Below are positions 27,113 to 33,859 of a DNA stretch of 64,000 bases, one piece after another. The first letter of the stretch is position 1, and each line of letters begins with the position of its first letter. Origin of the DNA: Acestrorhynchus altus (Eukaryota > Chordata > Actinopteri > Characiformes > Acestrorhynchidae); assembly GCA_034509495.1 (NCBI GenBank), contig CM067508.1:23797033-23861032 (forward strand), given 5' to 3'. Both the position numbers and the translations under genes were made by a program. Under the pieces are notes generated by a model. The model was not told where the DNA came from. It was given only the letters and a program-made list of their open reading frames with translations, and searched no databases.

Positions 27113-28936
27113 TACACACACACACGCAAACTATACAGAACACATTTATGTCATTTTATATAATATATAATGTATGTATATGTATGTATATACAAATACA
27201 TTAATATGCATAAGCACATATACTGCATAATAAGCATATAAAACTATCAATTATAAAACATGTAAAATATGTTGAATTCATTTACGTTCTTTACGTTCTG
27301 TCAACACTGCATAGTGACCAATAGAAATGCTCCAAAATGACTTCAAATAAAAAAATGACACTGATTTCCATTGAGAGTTAAAAAGCATTTTTCTGTATGA
27401 GACTTATACTGTTAAATATATGTTTCACATCTGTGCTGATATATATGGCTCATATTTGAAAACTGTCCAATTACAAAAACAGTACTTCATCATATACAGT
27501 ATAATACACTATCAAATACATTATACATCAATCAACCACAGGACCACCACAGAGCGGGGTCATTCTCAGCACTTCAGGGACACTGAAATGGTGGAAGAGC
27601 ATTAGTGTGTTTGGCACTAGTATGAGTGGAGCACACACAGCAGTGCTGCTGGAGTGTTTAAACCCCTCAGTGTCACTTCTAGATTGAGAGTAGTCCACCA
27701 ACTAGCTGTGCAGGAAGCTGGCACTCCAAGACCAGGGTTGTCTACACGGACTAGAGGACTGCGAGTGTGTGAGTGGACACACTGTTTAAACACTCCAGCA
27801 ACACTGCTGAGTCTGATCCACTCATACCAGCACAACACAAACTAACACACCAACACCTTGACAGTGTCACTGCAGTGCTGAGAATGACAGATGGAAAAAC
27901 AGTGTGTGGAAAAACAGATGGAATACTGTGATTTTAAGCTGTGTCTGTTGCTGACGCAGATGTGCAAATGCACACACAGCTTGAGGAAAATTCTCGACAT
28001 TGAATTAAAATGAATTTATGTAGATCTTTAGTGAAAACCAAAAGGTCACAGTGGCAAGAAATACTCCCTAAGATTTGAAGGAAGAAACCTTGAGAGGAAC
28101 TAAGACTTGGGAGAGTTAACAGCAGATAACTGAACAGAATTCATTAATGAGAAGTGAGAAGAGTTGAGATGCCGGTTGTGGTCTAGAGGGGTGAGATAAA
28201 GCCCCCCAGCACTGAGCAGCAGAACAGTGGAACTGTGTTCTCTGGAATGATGGTGCTCCATCCAATACTTTTGGGATGACTAAGAGAGTCGGGGTGAGGA
28301 GGGGGTGGCGATCCAACATCCTTACCTCACTAATGTTGCTGTTGCTGAATGCAATCAAATCCTCATAGCAATGTTTGAAAATCTAGAAAGTCTTCCCTGT
28401 ACAGTAGAGACAGTTACTCCAAAACTCACTTTTCCGATCCTAGACTTCAGAATAAACAATAAATGAATGAGCAAGTGTCCCAATACTTTTGTCCATATAG
28501 TGATTATTGTTGCTGGATCAAAACCTTGTCTGTTGAGTCATTTTGGAGCGTTTCTATTGGTCCATTCATCGTGCAATTGTTGCACAACGTAAAGAACAAA
28601 AGCCAGGTTCATATTATGTCGAAAATCTGAAAATCAAAGGATGGAGATACGAGGTTTCTTTGATAAGACAATTGCACACATTTTAATTCTGAAACCTGTC
28701 TATTGCCCCATCTCAGACTGCCACATGGGAGGCTTCATGAGTGACTTCTCCTGAGAGCACCTCCACTCACAGGCGCAGTAAAGCCCACCCAGAGCACAGA
28801 GTGAACAGTCCCCCCGCCGCACGCGCTCCAGAGTGATCAGTACTCACATGAGAGAGGAGGGGAACTGAGACGGGTGAGCAGAGTGCAGCGCGGACAGCAG
28901 GGTGAGCAGCAGCAGGGTGGAGGTGTGGGGGTCCAT
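9034..28936 (-). CDS. cacna2d1: cacna2d1 gene, N-terminal part (exons 1-3, spliced, partial)
   Basis: Gene-level entry. The three exons (28848-28936, 9369-9450, 9034-9150) total 288 nt and 96 residues in one open frame. The product is the alpha2delta-1 subunit, a GPI-anchored extracellular protein cleaved into alpha2 and delta. It binds Cav1/Cav2 channels through its VWA domain, promotes their surface and presynaptic delivery, and in mammals binds gabapentinoid drugs and thrombospondin. Only the signal peptide and the start of the mature chain are here; the VWA MIDAS, Cache domains and delta part must lie left of the window. Intron 1 is 19.4 kb and intron 2 is 218 bp. Its neighbour, in the same orientation, is pclo. 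Which teleost duplicate this is cannot be decided from 96 residues. Confidence 0.9.
9369..9450 (-). CDS. cacna2d1: cacna2d1 coding exon 2
   Basis: This 82-nt exon supplies the last base of a split ATG (Met) codon and 27 residues, beginning IKEWVDQMQQELVNLADTAS and ending GKSLAQ. Mammalian alpha2delta-1 has [20 protein letters not shown] at the start of the mature chain, so the region is clearly homologous. The acceptor TTTTTGCAG is at 9451-9452 and the donor GTTAGA at 9368-9367. It joins in frame to exon 1 (two bases AT plus G) and to exon 3 (phase 0). The encoded segment follows signal-peptide cleavage and forms an amphipathic helix-like stretch. Confidence 0.95.
10138..10475 (+). mobile_element. 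Non-autonomous DNA element, family B copy 1
   Basis: The text ACAGCATGTCCTGTGACCACTGAGGAAGGACTAGAGGATGACCAGCACTAACC, CACCACTGCAGTGCTGAGAGTGACC and AAGTGCTCCTGCATGGTCAGTGGAGC recurs in shorter form at 27540-27900. It ends in GGTTGTGGCTGATTGGTGTGATC, resembling Tc1-type terminal sequence. It has no coding capacity. Confidence 0.65.
12225..12790. repeat. Dispersed repeat, family D copy 1
   Basis: It starts ATGGGTAGTGTAGGGCGAG. After an internal CATTTATTTACACACC segment it ends near CCCCAGGTGAGTAAAAGCTC. The copy at 36335-36960 begins ATGGGTAGTGTAAGGCGAG and contains CCCATTTATTGATTTC and CACCCAGGTAAGTAAAACTC at matching positions. The layout (about 550-620 bp, no frame) would suit a solo LTR or a DNA-element derivative. 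The class is undecided. Confidence 0.6.
12815..13035 (+). mobile_element. L2/Rex-type LINE 3' end
   Basis: Translation around 12830-12880 gives TCFKRRLKTHLFQEYL-like sequence, the final part of L2-type ORF2. It is followed by a 3' tail including GTAAGTCGCTCTGGATAAG and GCGTCTGCTAAATGCC, a widely shared fish L2 3' end. Confidence 0.8.
13120..13345 (-). mobile_element. Family A element, truncated, reverse orientation
   Basis: Contains CAGAGAACATGGTTCCACTGCTCCGCAGCTCAGG and GTGCATTTGCACATCTGTGTCAG, the complement of landmarks in the copy at 6700-7165. Confidence 0.65.
14211..14260. repeat. (CA)n microsatellite
   Basis: About 25 CA units with one CCC interruption. Confidence 0.95.
14421..14477. 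repeat. (CA)n microsatellite
   Basis: About 28 uninterrupted AC units. Confidence 0.95.
15005..15330 (-). mobile_element. Internally deleted Tc1-like transposon, copy 1
   Basis: On the minus strand the sequence runs from GGCCAAATTGTGGTGGCTAGACAGC and CTGGGTCAGAACATCACC (N-terminal transposase region of a common fish Tc1 element) through GGCTCACTGATGCTCATGG directly into AGGCCCTGGCCTACAACTTACAGG and ACTGCTAACATTGG (C-terminal region). The middle of the transposase is missing. The junction text is the same as in the copy at 30590-30945. Confidence 0.75.
15346..15406. repeat. (AG)n microsatellite
   Basis: About 30 GA units with two GACA interruptions, directly beside the deleted Tc1 copy. The serine/leucine-rich frames here are artefacts. 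Confidence 0.95.
15760..16090 (-). mobile_element. Internally deleted Tc1-like transposon, related copy
   Basis: It begins on the plus strand with ACACTGAACAGCCATAACATTACAACCACCTGCCTAATAT, the complement of the terminal ATGTTATGGCTG motif of Tc1-like elements. It then runs through TGGACTCCACAAGACATCTGAAGG (transposase C-terminus) into CAATGAGCCTTGGGTGCCCAT (N-terminal part), so the centre is deleted. The breakpoint differs from that of the copies at 15005 and 30590. Confidence 0.7.
16100..16690 (+). mobile_element. L2/Rex-type LINE reverse-transcriptase C-terminal relic
   Basis: Frames read LNQYKTEILITG, VRNLGVT, NAFITSRLDYWNALVS, VILLVYKALQSLAPDYISEM and RCFGDTDFSHYAPN in order. All are hallmarks of the connection and C-terminal part of L2-clade reverse transcriptases. 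Stops and shifts interrupt it. Confidence 0.8.
16985..17065. mobile_element. Tc1-like element terminal fragment
   Basis: ATTACAGACCTCTCTCATC, then TTATAAGTAGGAGAACTTGCACAATCAGTAAATAG, matches the 3' terminal segment of a common fish Tc1 family. The same ATTACAGACCTCTCC motif ends the larger relic at 20596-21858. Confidence 0.6.
18030..18260. repeat. Dispersed repeat, family C copy 2
   Basis: Shares TGCATTTCATGGAACAAATACTGCAG, TCAGCTCGCCACTGCCCTG and TTTTGCACTGATTGATTTGATG with the block at 8620-8790. Confidence 0.6.
18660..19080 (-). repeat. Dispersed GACA/CATGACGG-type repeat, reverse orientation
   Basis: A purine-rich, non-coding stretch with CACCTGGGAATGATCACATGGGCAGGACTACAC and GGCGGAGAGGAGACAAAAAC resembles the complement of the element at 5035-5515 (GTCTCCTCCC, CAGGTGTG). 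Similarity is by eye only. Confidence 0.45.
19109..19630. mobile_element. MITE-like DNA element with terminal inverted repeats
   Basis: The left end ACAGGGGTTGGACAATGAAACTGAAACACCTG is the inverted complement of the right end CAGGTGTTTCAGTTTCATTGTCCAACTCCAGT, so the two ends form roughly 30-bp terminal inverted repeats about 520 bp apart. The interior includes TTTTGTGGCCAATACAGCATCAATTTGTCTTGG and has no transposase frame. The ends are flanked by TA-rich sequence, in line with a Tc1/mariner-type non-autonomous element. Confidence 0.85.
20596..21858 (+). mobile_element. Tc1-like transposon relic
   Basis: It starts with a terminal-type sequence (TACAGTGGAGAAATTAAATATTGGATAC) and ends near ATTACAGACCTCTCCAAAC. 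Inside are degraded transposase pieces around 20750-21350. Frames are broken repeatedly, and an (ATT)n array interrupts the element. The transposase is clearly inactive. Confidence 0.65.
21422..21504. repeat. (ATT)n microsatellite
   Basis: An ATT array with GATT interruptions inside the Tc1-like relic. Confidence 0.9.
21985..22350 (+). repeat. Dispersed repeat, GTCATGTCT family, copy 2
   Basis: Contains GTCTCCTCCCTTGCTCCGCCCATTCCCATCTGTGTCTCATTTGTAACCCTGCCCC and GTGTCCGTCTGATCCTGACA in the same order as 5035-5515. Confidence 0.65.
23585..23615. repeat. (CA)n microsatellite
   Basis: A short CACACA run with one CTC interruption. Confidence 0.85.
23885..24265 (+). mobile_element. Family A element
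   Basis: Contains GTCCAAATATTTGTGGACAT, GTTGCACCCATTGCTGACACAC, AGCTTGTCTAGTCCCTGTAG and GAGCAGGTGTCCCAATATTTTAGTCC, in the family order. A 60-bp insertion rich in GGTTCCTC lies at about 24060-24140. Confidence 0.7.
24545..24770. mobile_element. Small non-autonomous element with degenerate inverted ends
   Basis: It begins CCCCTTTCACACATGCACGGTTACCC and ends GGGTAACGTTCGACTGGGCCAAGGTGTGAACAG, whose complement (CTGTTCACACCTTGG...GTTACCC) mirrors the start imperfectly. No frame of interest. Confidence 0.5.
26005..26525 (+). mobile_element. Tc1/mariner transposase relic
   Basis: The frame around 26280-26400 reads GTLTAQRYVNEVLQPVSL and then, after a shift, GHYFQQDNTPC. These match the catalytic-domain region of Tc1-like transposases (…RYVNEVLQP… and FQQDNA). 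Upstream, NGSEPSSVVTYTFGWYTLG is a degraded central part. Several stops and shifts are present. Confidence 0.75.
26530..26940 (-). mobile_element. Non-LTR retrotransposon ORF2 C-terminus and 3' end
   Basis: A 108-codon minus-strand frame contains AREARLRWFGHVLRRNGGYI, GRSRRGRPQRRFMDVVK and MEMVGVTVEEAGDRARRRRM, typical of the C-terminal tail of LINE reverse-transcriptase proteins. It is followed by GGCGACCCCTAAAGGGAGCAG and GAAGAAGATGCAGAAG, a usual 3' end for these elements. It is open over its length but lacks the reverse-transcriptase domain, so it is a 5'-truncated copy. Confidence 0.85.
27045..27125. repeat. (TA)n with flanking (TATG) and (CA) units
   Basis: About 25 uninterrupted TA units (27055-27104) with TATG/TACA borders and a short CACACA run. 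Confidence 0.95.
27540..27900. mobile_element. Non-autonomous DNA element, family B copy 2
   Basis: CAGTGCTGCTGGAGTGTTTAAACCCCTCAGTGTCAC, ACACTGTTTAAACACTCCAGCAACACTGCTGAG and GACAGTGTCACTGCAGTGCTGAGAATGAC are present. The first two segments are near inverse complements of each other, giving the element an internal palindrome. It shares the GCAGTGCTGAGA segment with 10138-10475. Confidence 0.7.
27945..28505 (+). mobile_element. Family A element with internal insertion
   Basis: Landmarks GTTGCTGACGCAGATGTGCAAATGC, GTGGTCTAGAGGGGTGAGATAAAGCCCCC, GGAACTGTGTTCTCTGGAATGATGG and GTGTCCCAATACTTTTGTCCATATAGTG are in order. The piece at 28030-28115 (AGTGGCAAGAAATACTCCC, GAAGAAACCTTGAGAGG) is the dispersed fragment also seen at 480-625. 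Confidence 0.75.
28848..28936 (-). CDS. cacna2d1: cacna2d1 coding exon 1 (start codon, signal peptide)
   Basis: This exon holds 89 coding nt: 29 codons plus two bases. The translation is MDPHTSTLLLLTLLSALHSA followed by HPSQFPSSL. The run LLLLTLLSALHSA is a typical signal-peptide core, and the following QFPS matches the FPS just before IKSWVD in mammalian alpha2delta-1. The start ATG at 28936-28934 lies in an excellent Kozak context, CCACCATGG. The donor GTGAGTAC follows at 28847. The split codon AT+G joins exon 2 in frame. Flanking DNA is the most CpG-rich of the window, as expected for a first exon. Confidence 0.9.
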
Positions 28937-29200
28937 GGTGGAGGCAGACGGGTCTCGCTGAAGCTCCAGCACTTCAGTTCTCCGGCTTGAGGCGCTGCTG
29001 GATAATCGGATTAGTCGTCATCAAGCCAGCGGATCACAGCGCGCGCGCGTATGTGTGTGTGTATGTGTGTGTGGGGGGAAGAACCGCTCTATACACTCAT
29101 GTTCACCGGGACTACACACGCTCTCTCACACACTCAGACCGCCAGATCACACACTCACACACTCAGACCGCAGCCAGCGAGCAGCAGCAGCAGCAGCAGT
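28937..29200 (-). promoter_or_regulatory. cacna2d1: cacna2d1 5' UTR / promoter-proximal region (inferred)
   Basis: The DNA just upstream of the start codon is locally CpG-rich (CCGGCTTGAGGCGCTGCTGG, GCGCGCGCGC at 29040-29049) and carries a (GCA)6 run at 29181-29199, which is (CTG)6 in the sense direction. No TATA box was identified and the transcription start cannot be placed from sequence alone. Confidence 0.5.
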
Positions 29201-29665
29201 GTGATCTGAGAGAAAAGAGTGAGAGAGTGTCCCTCTGTTCCGCCCTCTTATCTCCTCCTCATCTCTATTCCACTCATACACTCCCACCAATTGGCTGCGC
29301 TCTCACACACTCTCTCACACACACTCTCTCTCTCTCTCTCTCTTACAGACTCTCACTCACACACACTCTTTCTCTTACACACTTTTTCTCACACACACTC
29401 TCTTTCTCTTACACACTCTTAGACACTCTTTCCCACTTTGGAATTTCTCTCCCCACACACACGCTCTCTCACCCAATCTCTCGCACACTCTCTATTTCAC
29501 ACACACTCTCTCACACACACTTTCACACTCTCTCTCACTCAAAAGCACTTTCTCTTACACTCACCTGCATTCTCACCCTCTTACTCTTACACTAACGCAC
29601 TCACACTCTTTCACATACACACACGTCTTACACTCTCACTCTTTCTCACACACATACATGCAGTT
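29096..29665. repeat. Long CACACTCTC-type pyrimidine-rich tract
   Basis: About 570 bp of imperfect CACTCTCT, CACACA and CTTTCTCT repeats lie immediately upstream of the first cacna2d1 exon. In the sense direction of the gene the tract is GAGAGTG-rich. The long serine/histidine/leucine/threonine frames here (for example 28987-29595) are low-complexity artefacts. Confidence 0.9.
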
Positions 29666-29738
29666 GTGAATGTGCACCTTCTCTGCTACTTGTGAGAAAC
29701 TCGTTCTGCAGTTCCGAATTTTGACGCTATTTGATGGG

Positions 29739-29785
29739 CCAATAGGAAAGCTATCCAATCAGCTCGCGCGTATTATTTACCCAAT
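29739..29785 (+). promoter_or_regulatory. Cluster of three CCAAT boxes
   Basis: CCAAT occurs at 29739-29743, 29755-29759 and 29781-29785, starts 16 and 26 bp apart and all on the plus strand. A palindromic CCAATTGG lies at 29287-29294. Clustered CCAAT boxes are typical NF-Y sites in promoters and act in either orientation. It lies about 0.8 kb upstream of the cacna2d1 start codon; assignment to that promoter is an inference. Confidence 0.45.
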
Positions 29786-29852
29786 CACAACACTGATTTG
29801 CTGATTGTGGAACACGCCCACAACGCTCCGTCCAGTGAGAGAAGGACAGATC

Positions 29853-29905
29853 GAACTTTATTGATCCCTTGGGAAGGTTCCCTCAGGGAAATTAGGGAAA
29901 CAACA
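29853..29905. repeat. Short LINE/SINE-tail-like fragment
   Basis: CTTTATTGATCCCTTGGGAAGG and CCCTCAGGGAAATTAGG match a terminal segment widely seen in fish retroelements. Only about 50 bp remain. Confidence 0.4.
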
Positions 29906-29959
29906 ACAATAATGATAATAATTTTATTCACTTTTATTTATTTATATTTTCACTTTTGC

Positions 29960-30255
29960 AAATTCCACACAACTCATCCAAGAAATGTTGGATGGAGCAC
30001 CAGCATCATTCCACAGAACACAGTTCCACTGCTCCTCAGCTCAATGCTGGGGGGCTTTGTACCCTTCTAGCCCTGTGCCAGTAGGTCTCTGGTTACCTGC
30101 TCCAGAGGGGACTAGTCTATTGGCATTACTTCCCAACAGGAACTAGACAAGCCGTGTGTGCATTTGTACACCTGTGTCAGCAATGTGTGCAATTTAAAGT
30201 AGCTGAATGCCTTCATTAGAAGTGGTGACCACACATATTTGGACATATAGTCTAG
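29960..30255 (-). mobile_element. Family A element, reverse orientation
   Basis: ACTCATCCAAGAAATGTTGGATGGAGCACC, ACACAGTTCCACTGCTCCTCAGCTCAATGCTGGGGGGC, GTGTGCATTTGTACACCTGTGTCAGCAATG and ACATATTTGGACATATAG are the family A landmarks in reverse. Confidence 0.75.
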
Positions 30256-30263
30256 ATAATCAA

Positions 30264-30307
<44 letters not shown>
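30264..30307. repeat. (CT)n microsatellite
   Basis: About 21 CT units at the edge of the family A copy. Confidence 0.95.
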
Positions 30308-30310
<3 letters not shown>

Positions 30311-30589
30311 TCCTCCCACCAAACTGATGACATGCTGTCCAATTACCGCACACCTGATATCAGTTATGAATGTGTTCTAAACTGCAGTGGGTTAGTGTCA
30401 TACAATTAGCAAAATAACACCTGCTCATTAAAATGTAATGAAAACACATTGTAAATCAGTAGTCAGATAATGAAGCACAAAAATCTTTACACTAAAGGAC
30501 TCATTCGGTTGGGAAAACACTTTCTATTTTGTCCATTGGTGTAATACGTAATACGTTGTATTACAGACCCAACACAATAATAAAGAAGG

Positions 30590-30945
30590 CTCGGAACATC
30601 CAAACAAAAAGGACGGTTATGGGATCAGAGCATCTCCAAAACAGCAGGTTTTATGGTGTGTTCCAGTATGCACTGGTCAGTACTACGTACATACCAAAGG
30701 TGATCCAAAGAAGGAAAACCAGTGACAGGCTCAAGGGACCCAAGGCTCACTGATGCTCATGGAGGTCCCGCCTCACAAAGTATAGAACTGCTGCTAACGT
30801 CCTGCCAGAAATCACAGAACACCTTCTCGGGTCTTGTGTAGTCCATGCCTCAACAGGTCAGAGATGCTTTGGTGTCACATAGGAGGATGACACAAATTTG
30901 GCAAGTGGTTTCAATGTTATGGCTGATTGGTGTAAATATACAGAA
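30590..30945 (+). mobile_element. Internally deleted Tc1-like transposon, copy 2
   Basis: The sequence passes from GATCAGAGCATCTCCAAAACAGCAGG (N-terminal transposase region) through GGCTCACTGATGCTCATGG straight into AGGTCCCGCCTCAC and CTGCTAACGTCCTG (C-terminal region). It ends with GTGGTTTCAATGTTATGGCTGATTGGTGTA, the typical terminal motif. The deletion junction is the same as in 15005-15330, which lies on the opposite strand. Confidence 0.8.
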
Positions 30946-31399
30946 TATATAATATAAGTAGAGGTGGACATGATGTTTTTCTTTAGTTATTATAACCCAG
31001 ACCTATCAAACATTTCCTCATGAGGCCACACCATTTTAAATGGTCAATAAATCTGACCATTTATTATTAACTACATAAAACAGCCCTAGCTCTGGAGAGC
31101 CCATCCTGCATGCTCCTGATTCTGACAGATCAATAAGATGATGAAATGATGATGAAATTTCAAAGCTCACCGTTTATTGTGAATGAAAACTAGTCTCTTT
31201 TTTTTTTGGCCCTCTAAATTTAGCAATGTTCGTTTCCATCCTCTACTAGGACCACAGCCCCACCTGGACTGCAATGCATGTGCTTCCACCATGACTTGTA
31301 AACAAAGCAAACCACATCTTTTCAAATTGCCCACAGCTGGACAAATGAGTGAGCCCGGAGATGAACACTAATTGCTAATTGTGTCATGTCAGCTAACAC

Positions 31400-31965
31400 A
31401 CATGCTGGCTTTTTACCATTTCCCAGATCTAATGATTTTAGCAATGGGAAGATCCGTTTTTAACAAACTGTCATGGTTTGGGGCTGCTTTGCTGCAGCAG
31501 GGCCTGGAGAGCTTTCCGTCATGGAAACCACAATGAATTTTTTATTGTGTCAGAGGGGGCTCGAGGAAAATGTAAGACCGTCTGTACCACGACTAACACT
31601 GAAACATCACTGAAAGAATTCTGCATGGAGGAGTGAGACTGGTAGACAGTTATAGGAAACATCTAATTGACATTATTTTAGCCAAAGGAGGAAATACCCG
31701 CTAGGTATTAGGGCATAAGGTGTTCTAACATTTTCCTCACAAACACGTTACATTTCTATTAATTACATTTTGCAGATGTTTTTTGGAATATATTTCTTCA
31801 GTTTGATATATTTATTTTTATCTTCTCAATCTCTCAATATAATTCAAATGAAGATCAAATGTCCATGTTTAAATATGTTTAAAAAAGTCAAAGGTGTTCA
31901 TGACCTGACTTCTTTTCACATCACTGTATCTGCTTGCATACTGTCGATGTGGTGATTTGGTGATT
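31400..31965 (+). mobile_element. Tc1-like transposase relic
   Basis: CTGTCATGGTTTGGGGCTGCTTTGCTGCAGCAGGGCC encodes VMVWGCFAAAG-like sequence when read with one shift, a signature of Tc1 transposases. It is followed by degraded C-terminal sequence and an AT-rich terminus with AAAAGTCAAAGGTGTTCATGACC. Confidence 0.7.
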
Positions 31966-32174
31966 GTATGTCATTTCTATTAGTTTCTAGGTGGTTTTGA
32001 TCAGAGGATGATGAATCTCTCCTTGTGAATTTTGGTTCCTTCAAAGGTTCCTATAAGTTCTTCTTGGCACTGTTTCTTTGGTTTGCTCATCTGGGATAAC
32101 ATTATTTATTTGCTTCATTTTTAGGTCTTACTTCCAGATATCTGTAAAGCTGCTTTCTGAGAACATCTGGTTGC

Positions 32175-32345
32175 ACTCTACAAATATTTTTGATGTGGGA
32201 GGGGGATGGGGTGGGGTCAGAGAGCAATACTAATAATACTCTCTTGGACTCTTGACCACAAATGGTTGTGGCATCCCTGGAGATCAAATTCAGAATCACA
32301 CAATTGTAGGGCCAACATTTAGAGAGTTATCTCACCAAGGAACCC
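32175..32345 (-). mobile_element. tRNA-derived SINE, 5' part
   Basis: On the minus strand GGTTCCTTGGTGAGATAACTCTCTAA, then GATCTCCAGGGATGCCACAACC, matches the copy at 52760-53150 (GAGTGGTGCAGCACTCTAAG, CCCCGGGGATGCCACAGCC). The A-box-like start and the fixed spacing indicate a polymerase III-type SINE head. Confidence 0.65.
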
Positions 32346-32479
32346 TTAAGAACGGACCGTTATGTATGTAAAATATTGACATCCTCCCAGAAAAGAAAGA
32401 GGTACCAAACCGTCACTGGAGTAGTGGCATGAAGGCTGTATCATCAGTGCTATGGTTTACTTATGGAACAAATTTTTAC

Positions 32480-32920
32480 TATATTACTTTATCTTCATTT
32501 CACTTGCATTACACTCCCTCTCACCCTGCCTTGAAGGAAAGGTGCAAATACGCCCTTTTGTCCTAGGAGAGTGAATACCATGCACCTTTTTGACTTCCTG
32601 GTACACACAGTACCTCCATTGCATCTAGATCAGGCTACTGAAACCCCATTCAAGGTCTATACTCCAGCAAATTGTATTTCAGCAATTTAAAACGTTCCTG
32701 CACTTAGAGCCCACCAAGAAATCTGCTCACATCACCCCCAACCTTCACCAGTGACACTTGCTACCAGTAACTAAATGTGTGCATTACCTTTTGCTAATAT
32801 TTAATGGCCTTACACCTACTTATCTGCCTGAACTACCTGAACTCACAAATTATGTCTCTCTGACTCTAGATGTTCTTCTATCTGCCCCTGGGTTCAGACA
32901 GCAACAAGTATATTAATCCA
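32480..32920 (+). mobile_element. L2-type LINE reverse-transcriptase fragment
   Basis: Translation gives VFQQFKTFLHLEPTKKSAH, then CVHYLLLIFNGLTPTYLPEL and VSLTLDVLLSAPGFRQQQ, resembling the C-terminal region of L2/CR1-type ORF2. It is interrupted by stops. Confidence 0.6.
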
Positions 32921-33164
32921 TAAAGAAAATAAACATTAACTGGGTACAAAATAGTTCACTTCATATGTATCTTTATTTATTTATTTACTAAAAGTAGACA
33001 TTTAAAATACTTCTATTTTTTTTACAAATTTCTATACTTTAACTTGAGTGTTTGCTCAGTCAAAAAAACAAGCATTCCTTTAAGGGTCATAATAACTGAT
33101 GATGATAATAAGAACAAACATGTACTTTAATACAGTAAAAAACACGATATTTTCTGACATACCA

Positions 33165-33395
33165 TTAGATGCTGGTTGGCACAGGCATCTCTTGGCTGGG
33201 GACCCAGTGCTTTCCTCCGAGTGCACTGGTGGCCCAGGAATGATGCAATGGCAGCAGTTTGGTCAGAGGAGGCATGTGCTTGTCTTCGCCGTCCTATGGC
33301 TGAGAGCATTATACTAGTATGTGATAAGGGGAAAGCACTGAAAGGGTTTGGTAATTGGCACTTCCAAATTGGGGGGAAAATCGGAATAAAATGAT
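33165..33395 (+). mobile_element. tRNA-derived SINE, 3' part
   Basis: GGCACAGGCATCTC, GGGACCCAGTGCTTTCCTCCGAGTGCACTGG, TCAGAGGAGGCATGTGCTTGTCTTCGCC and AATTGGGGGGAAAATCGG match the body of the SINE at 45650-46090 and, in reverse, 52760-53150. Confidence 0.7.
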
Positions 33396-33540
33396 GTTTT
33401 AAAGGATATATATTATTGGCCTTTGTAGAACTAACCAACCCATTTGTTTGACCAATCTCTGCTTCATTCTATAAACATCTGACTTTTGAAATTTATAGCA
33501 GTTTTGACTTTGAATTGTAGTTTTCTCGAAAGTTTACTGT

Positions 33541-33561
33541 TGTCTTTTTTTTTTTTTTTTT
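33541..33561. repeat. Poly(T) run
   Basis: About 20 T followed by A, in intergenic DNA. Confidence 0.9.
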
Positions 33562-33846
33562 ATTTGGTGCATGGCTTCAATAAAAATCATGCTCTAACAG
33601 CAACTTGTGGTTAGATCTTTCCAGCGAGCTGTTGATGTTTATAGGACATTACCTAATACCCATATTGAGTAGGCCCTGGTGCTGCTCATTCTTCTGAAAT
33701 GCCTCTCAAAGGTCTTCCTTTGGTGCTGGTTCTTTAAGTGGGAGAAACACTTTTCCTTCTGATGAGATAAAAGTTAAACAGTGAGTGAGCATGGAGGCAG
33801 GTCGGGGCAGAGGGAACGAGCTGCCGAGGGATTTCGGCTTTCACCC

Positions 33847-33859
33847 GTTACCTAGCAAC
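33847..33859. promoter_or_regulatory. RFX-type X-box motif
   Basis: GTTACCTAGCAAC is a near-perfect inverted repeat with a one-base spacer and fits the RFX-factor X-box consensus. It lies in a unique-looking 1-kb intergenic segment about 4.9 kb upstream of the cacna2d1 start codon. Function is unproven. Confidence 0.4.

Larger units (their letters stand above)
9451..28847 (-). other. cacna2d1: cacna2d1 intron 1 (19.4 kb)
   Basis: No exon was found between the start-codon exon and exon 2. The intron holds many repeats listed separately. Unique-looking stretches without an obvious repeat signature include 11220-12200, 17080-17900, 22400-23560 and 25040-25960. Parts of these (17330-17660, 25070-25260) have the even composition seen in conserved non-coding elements, but conservation cannot be tested here. 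Confidence 0.8.

Noticed and set aside
28987..29595. 202-codon open frame rich in Ser, Leu, His and Thr
   Set aside because: It is a translation of the CACTCTC tract, which lacks stops by composition. There are no splice sites or family similarity, and it runs antisense to the cacna2d1 5' end.
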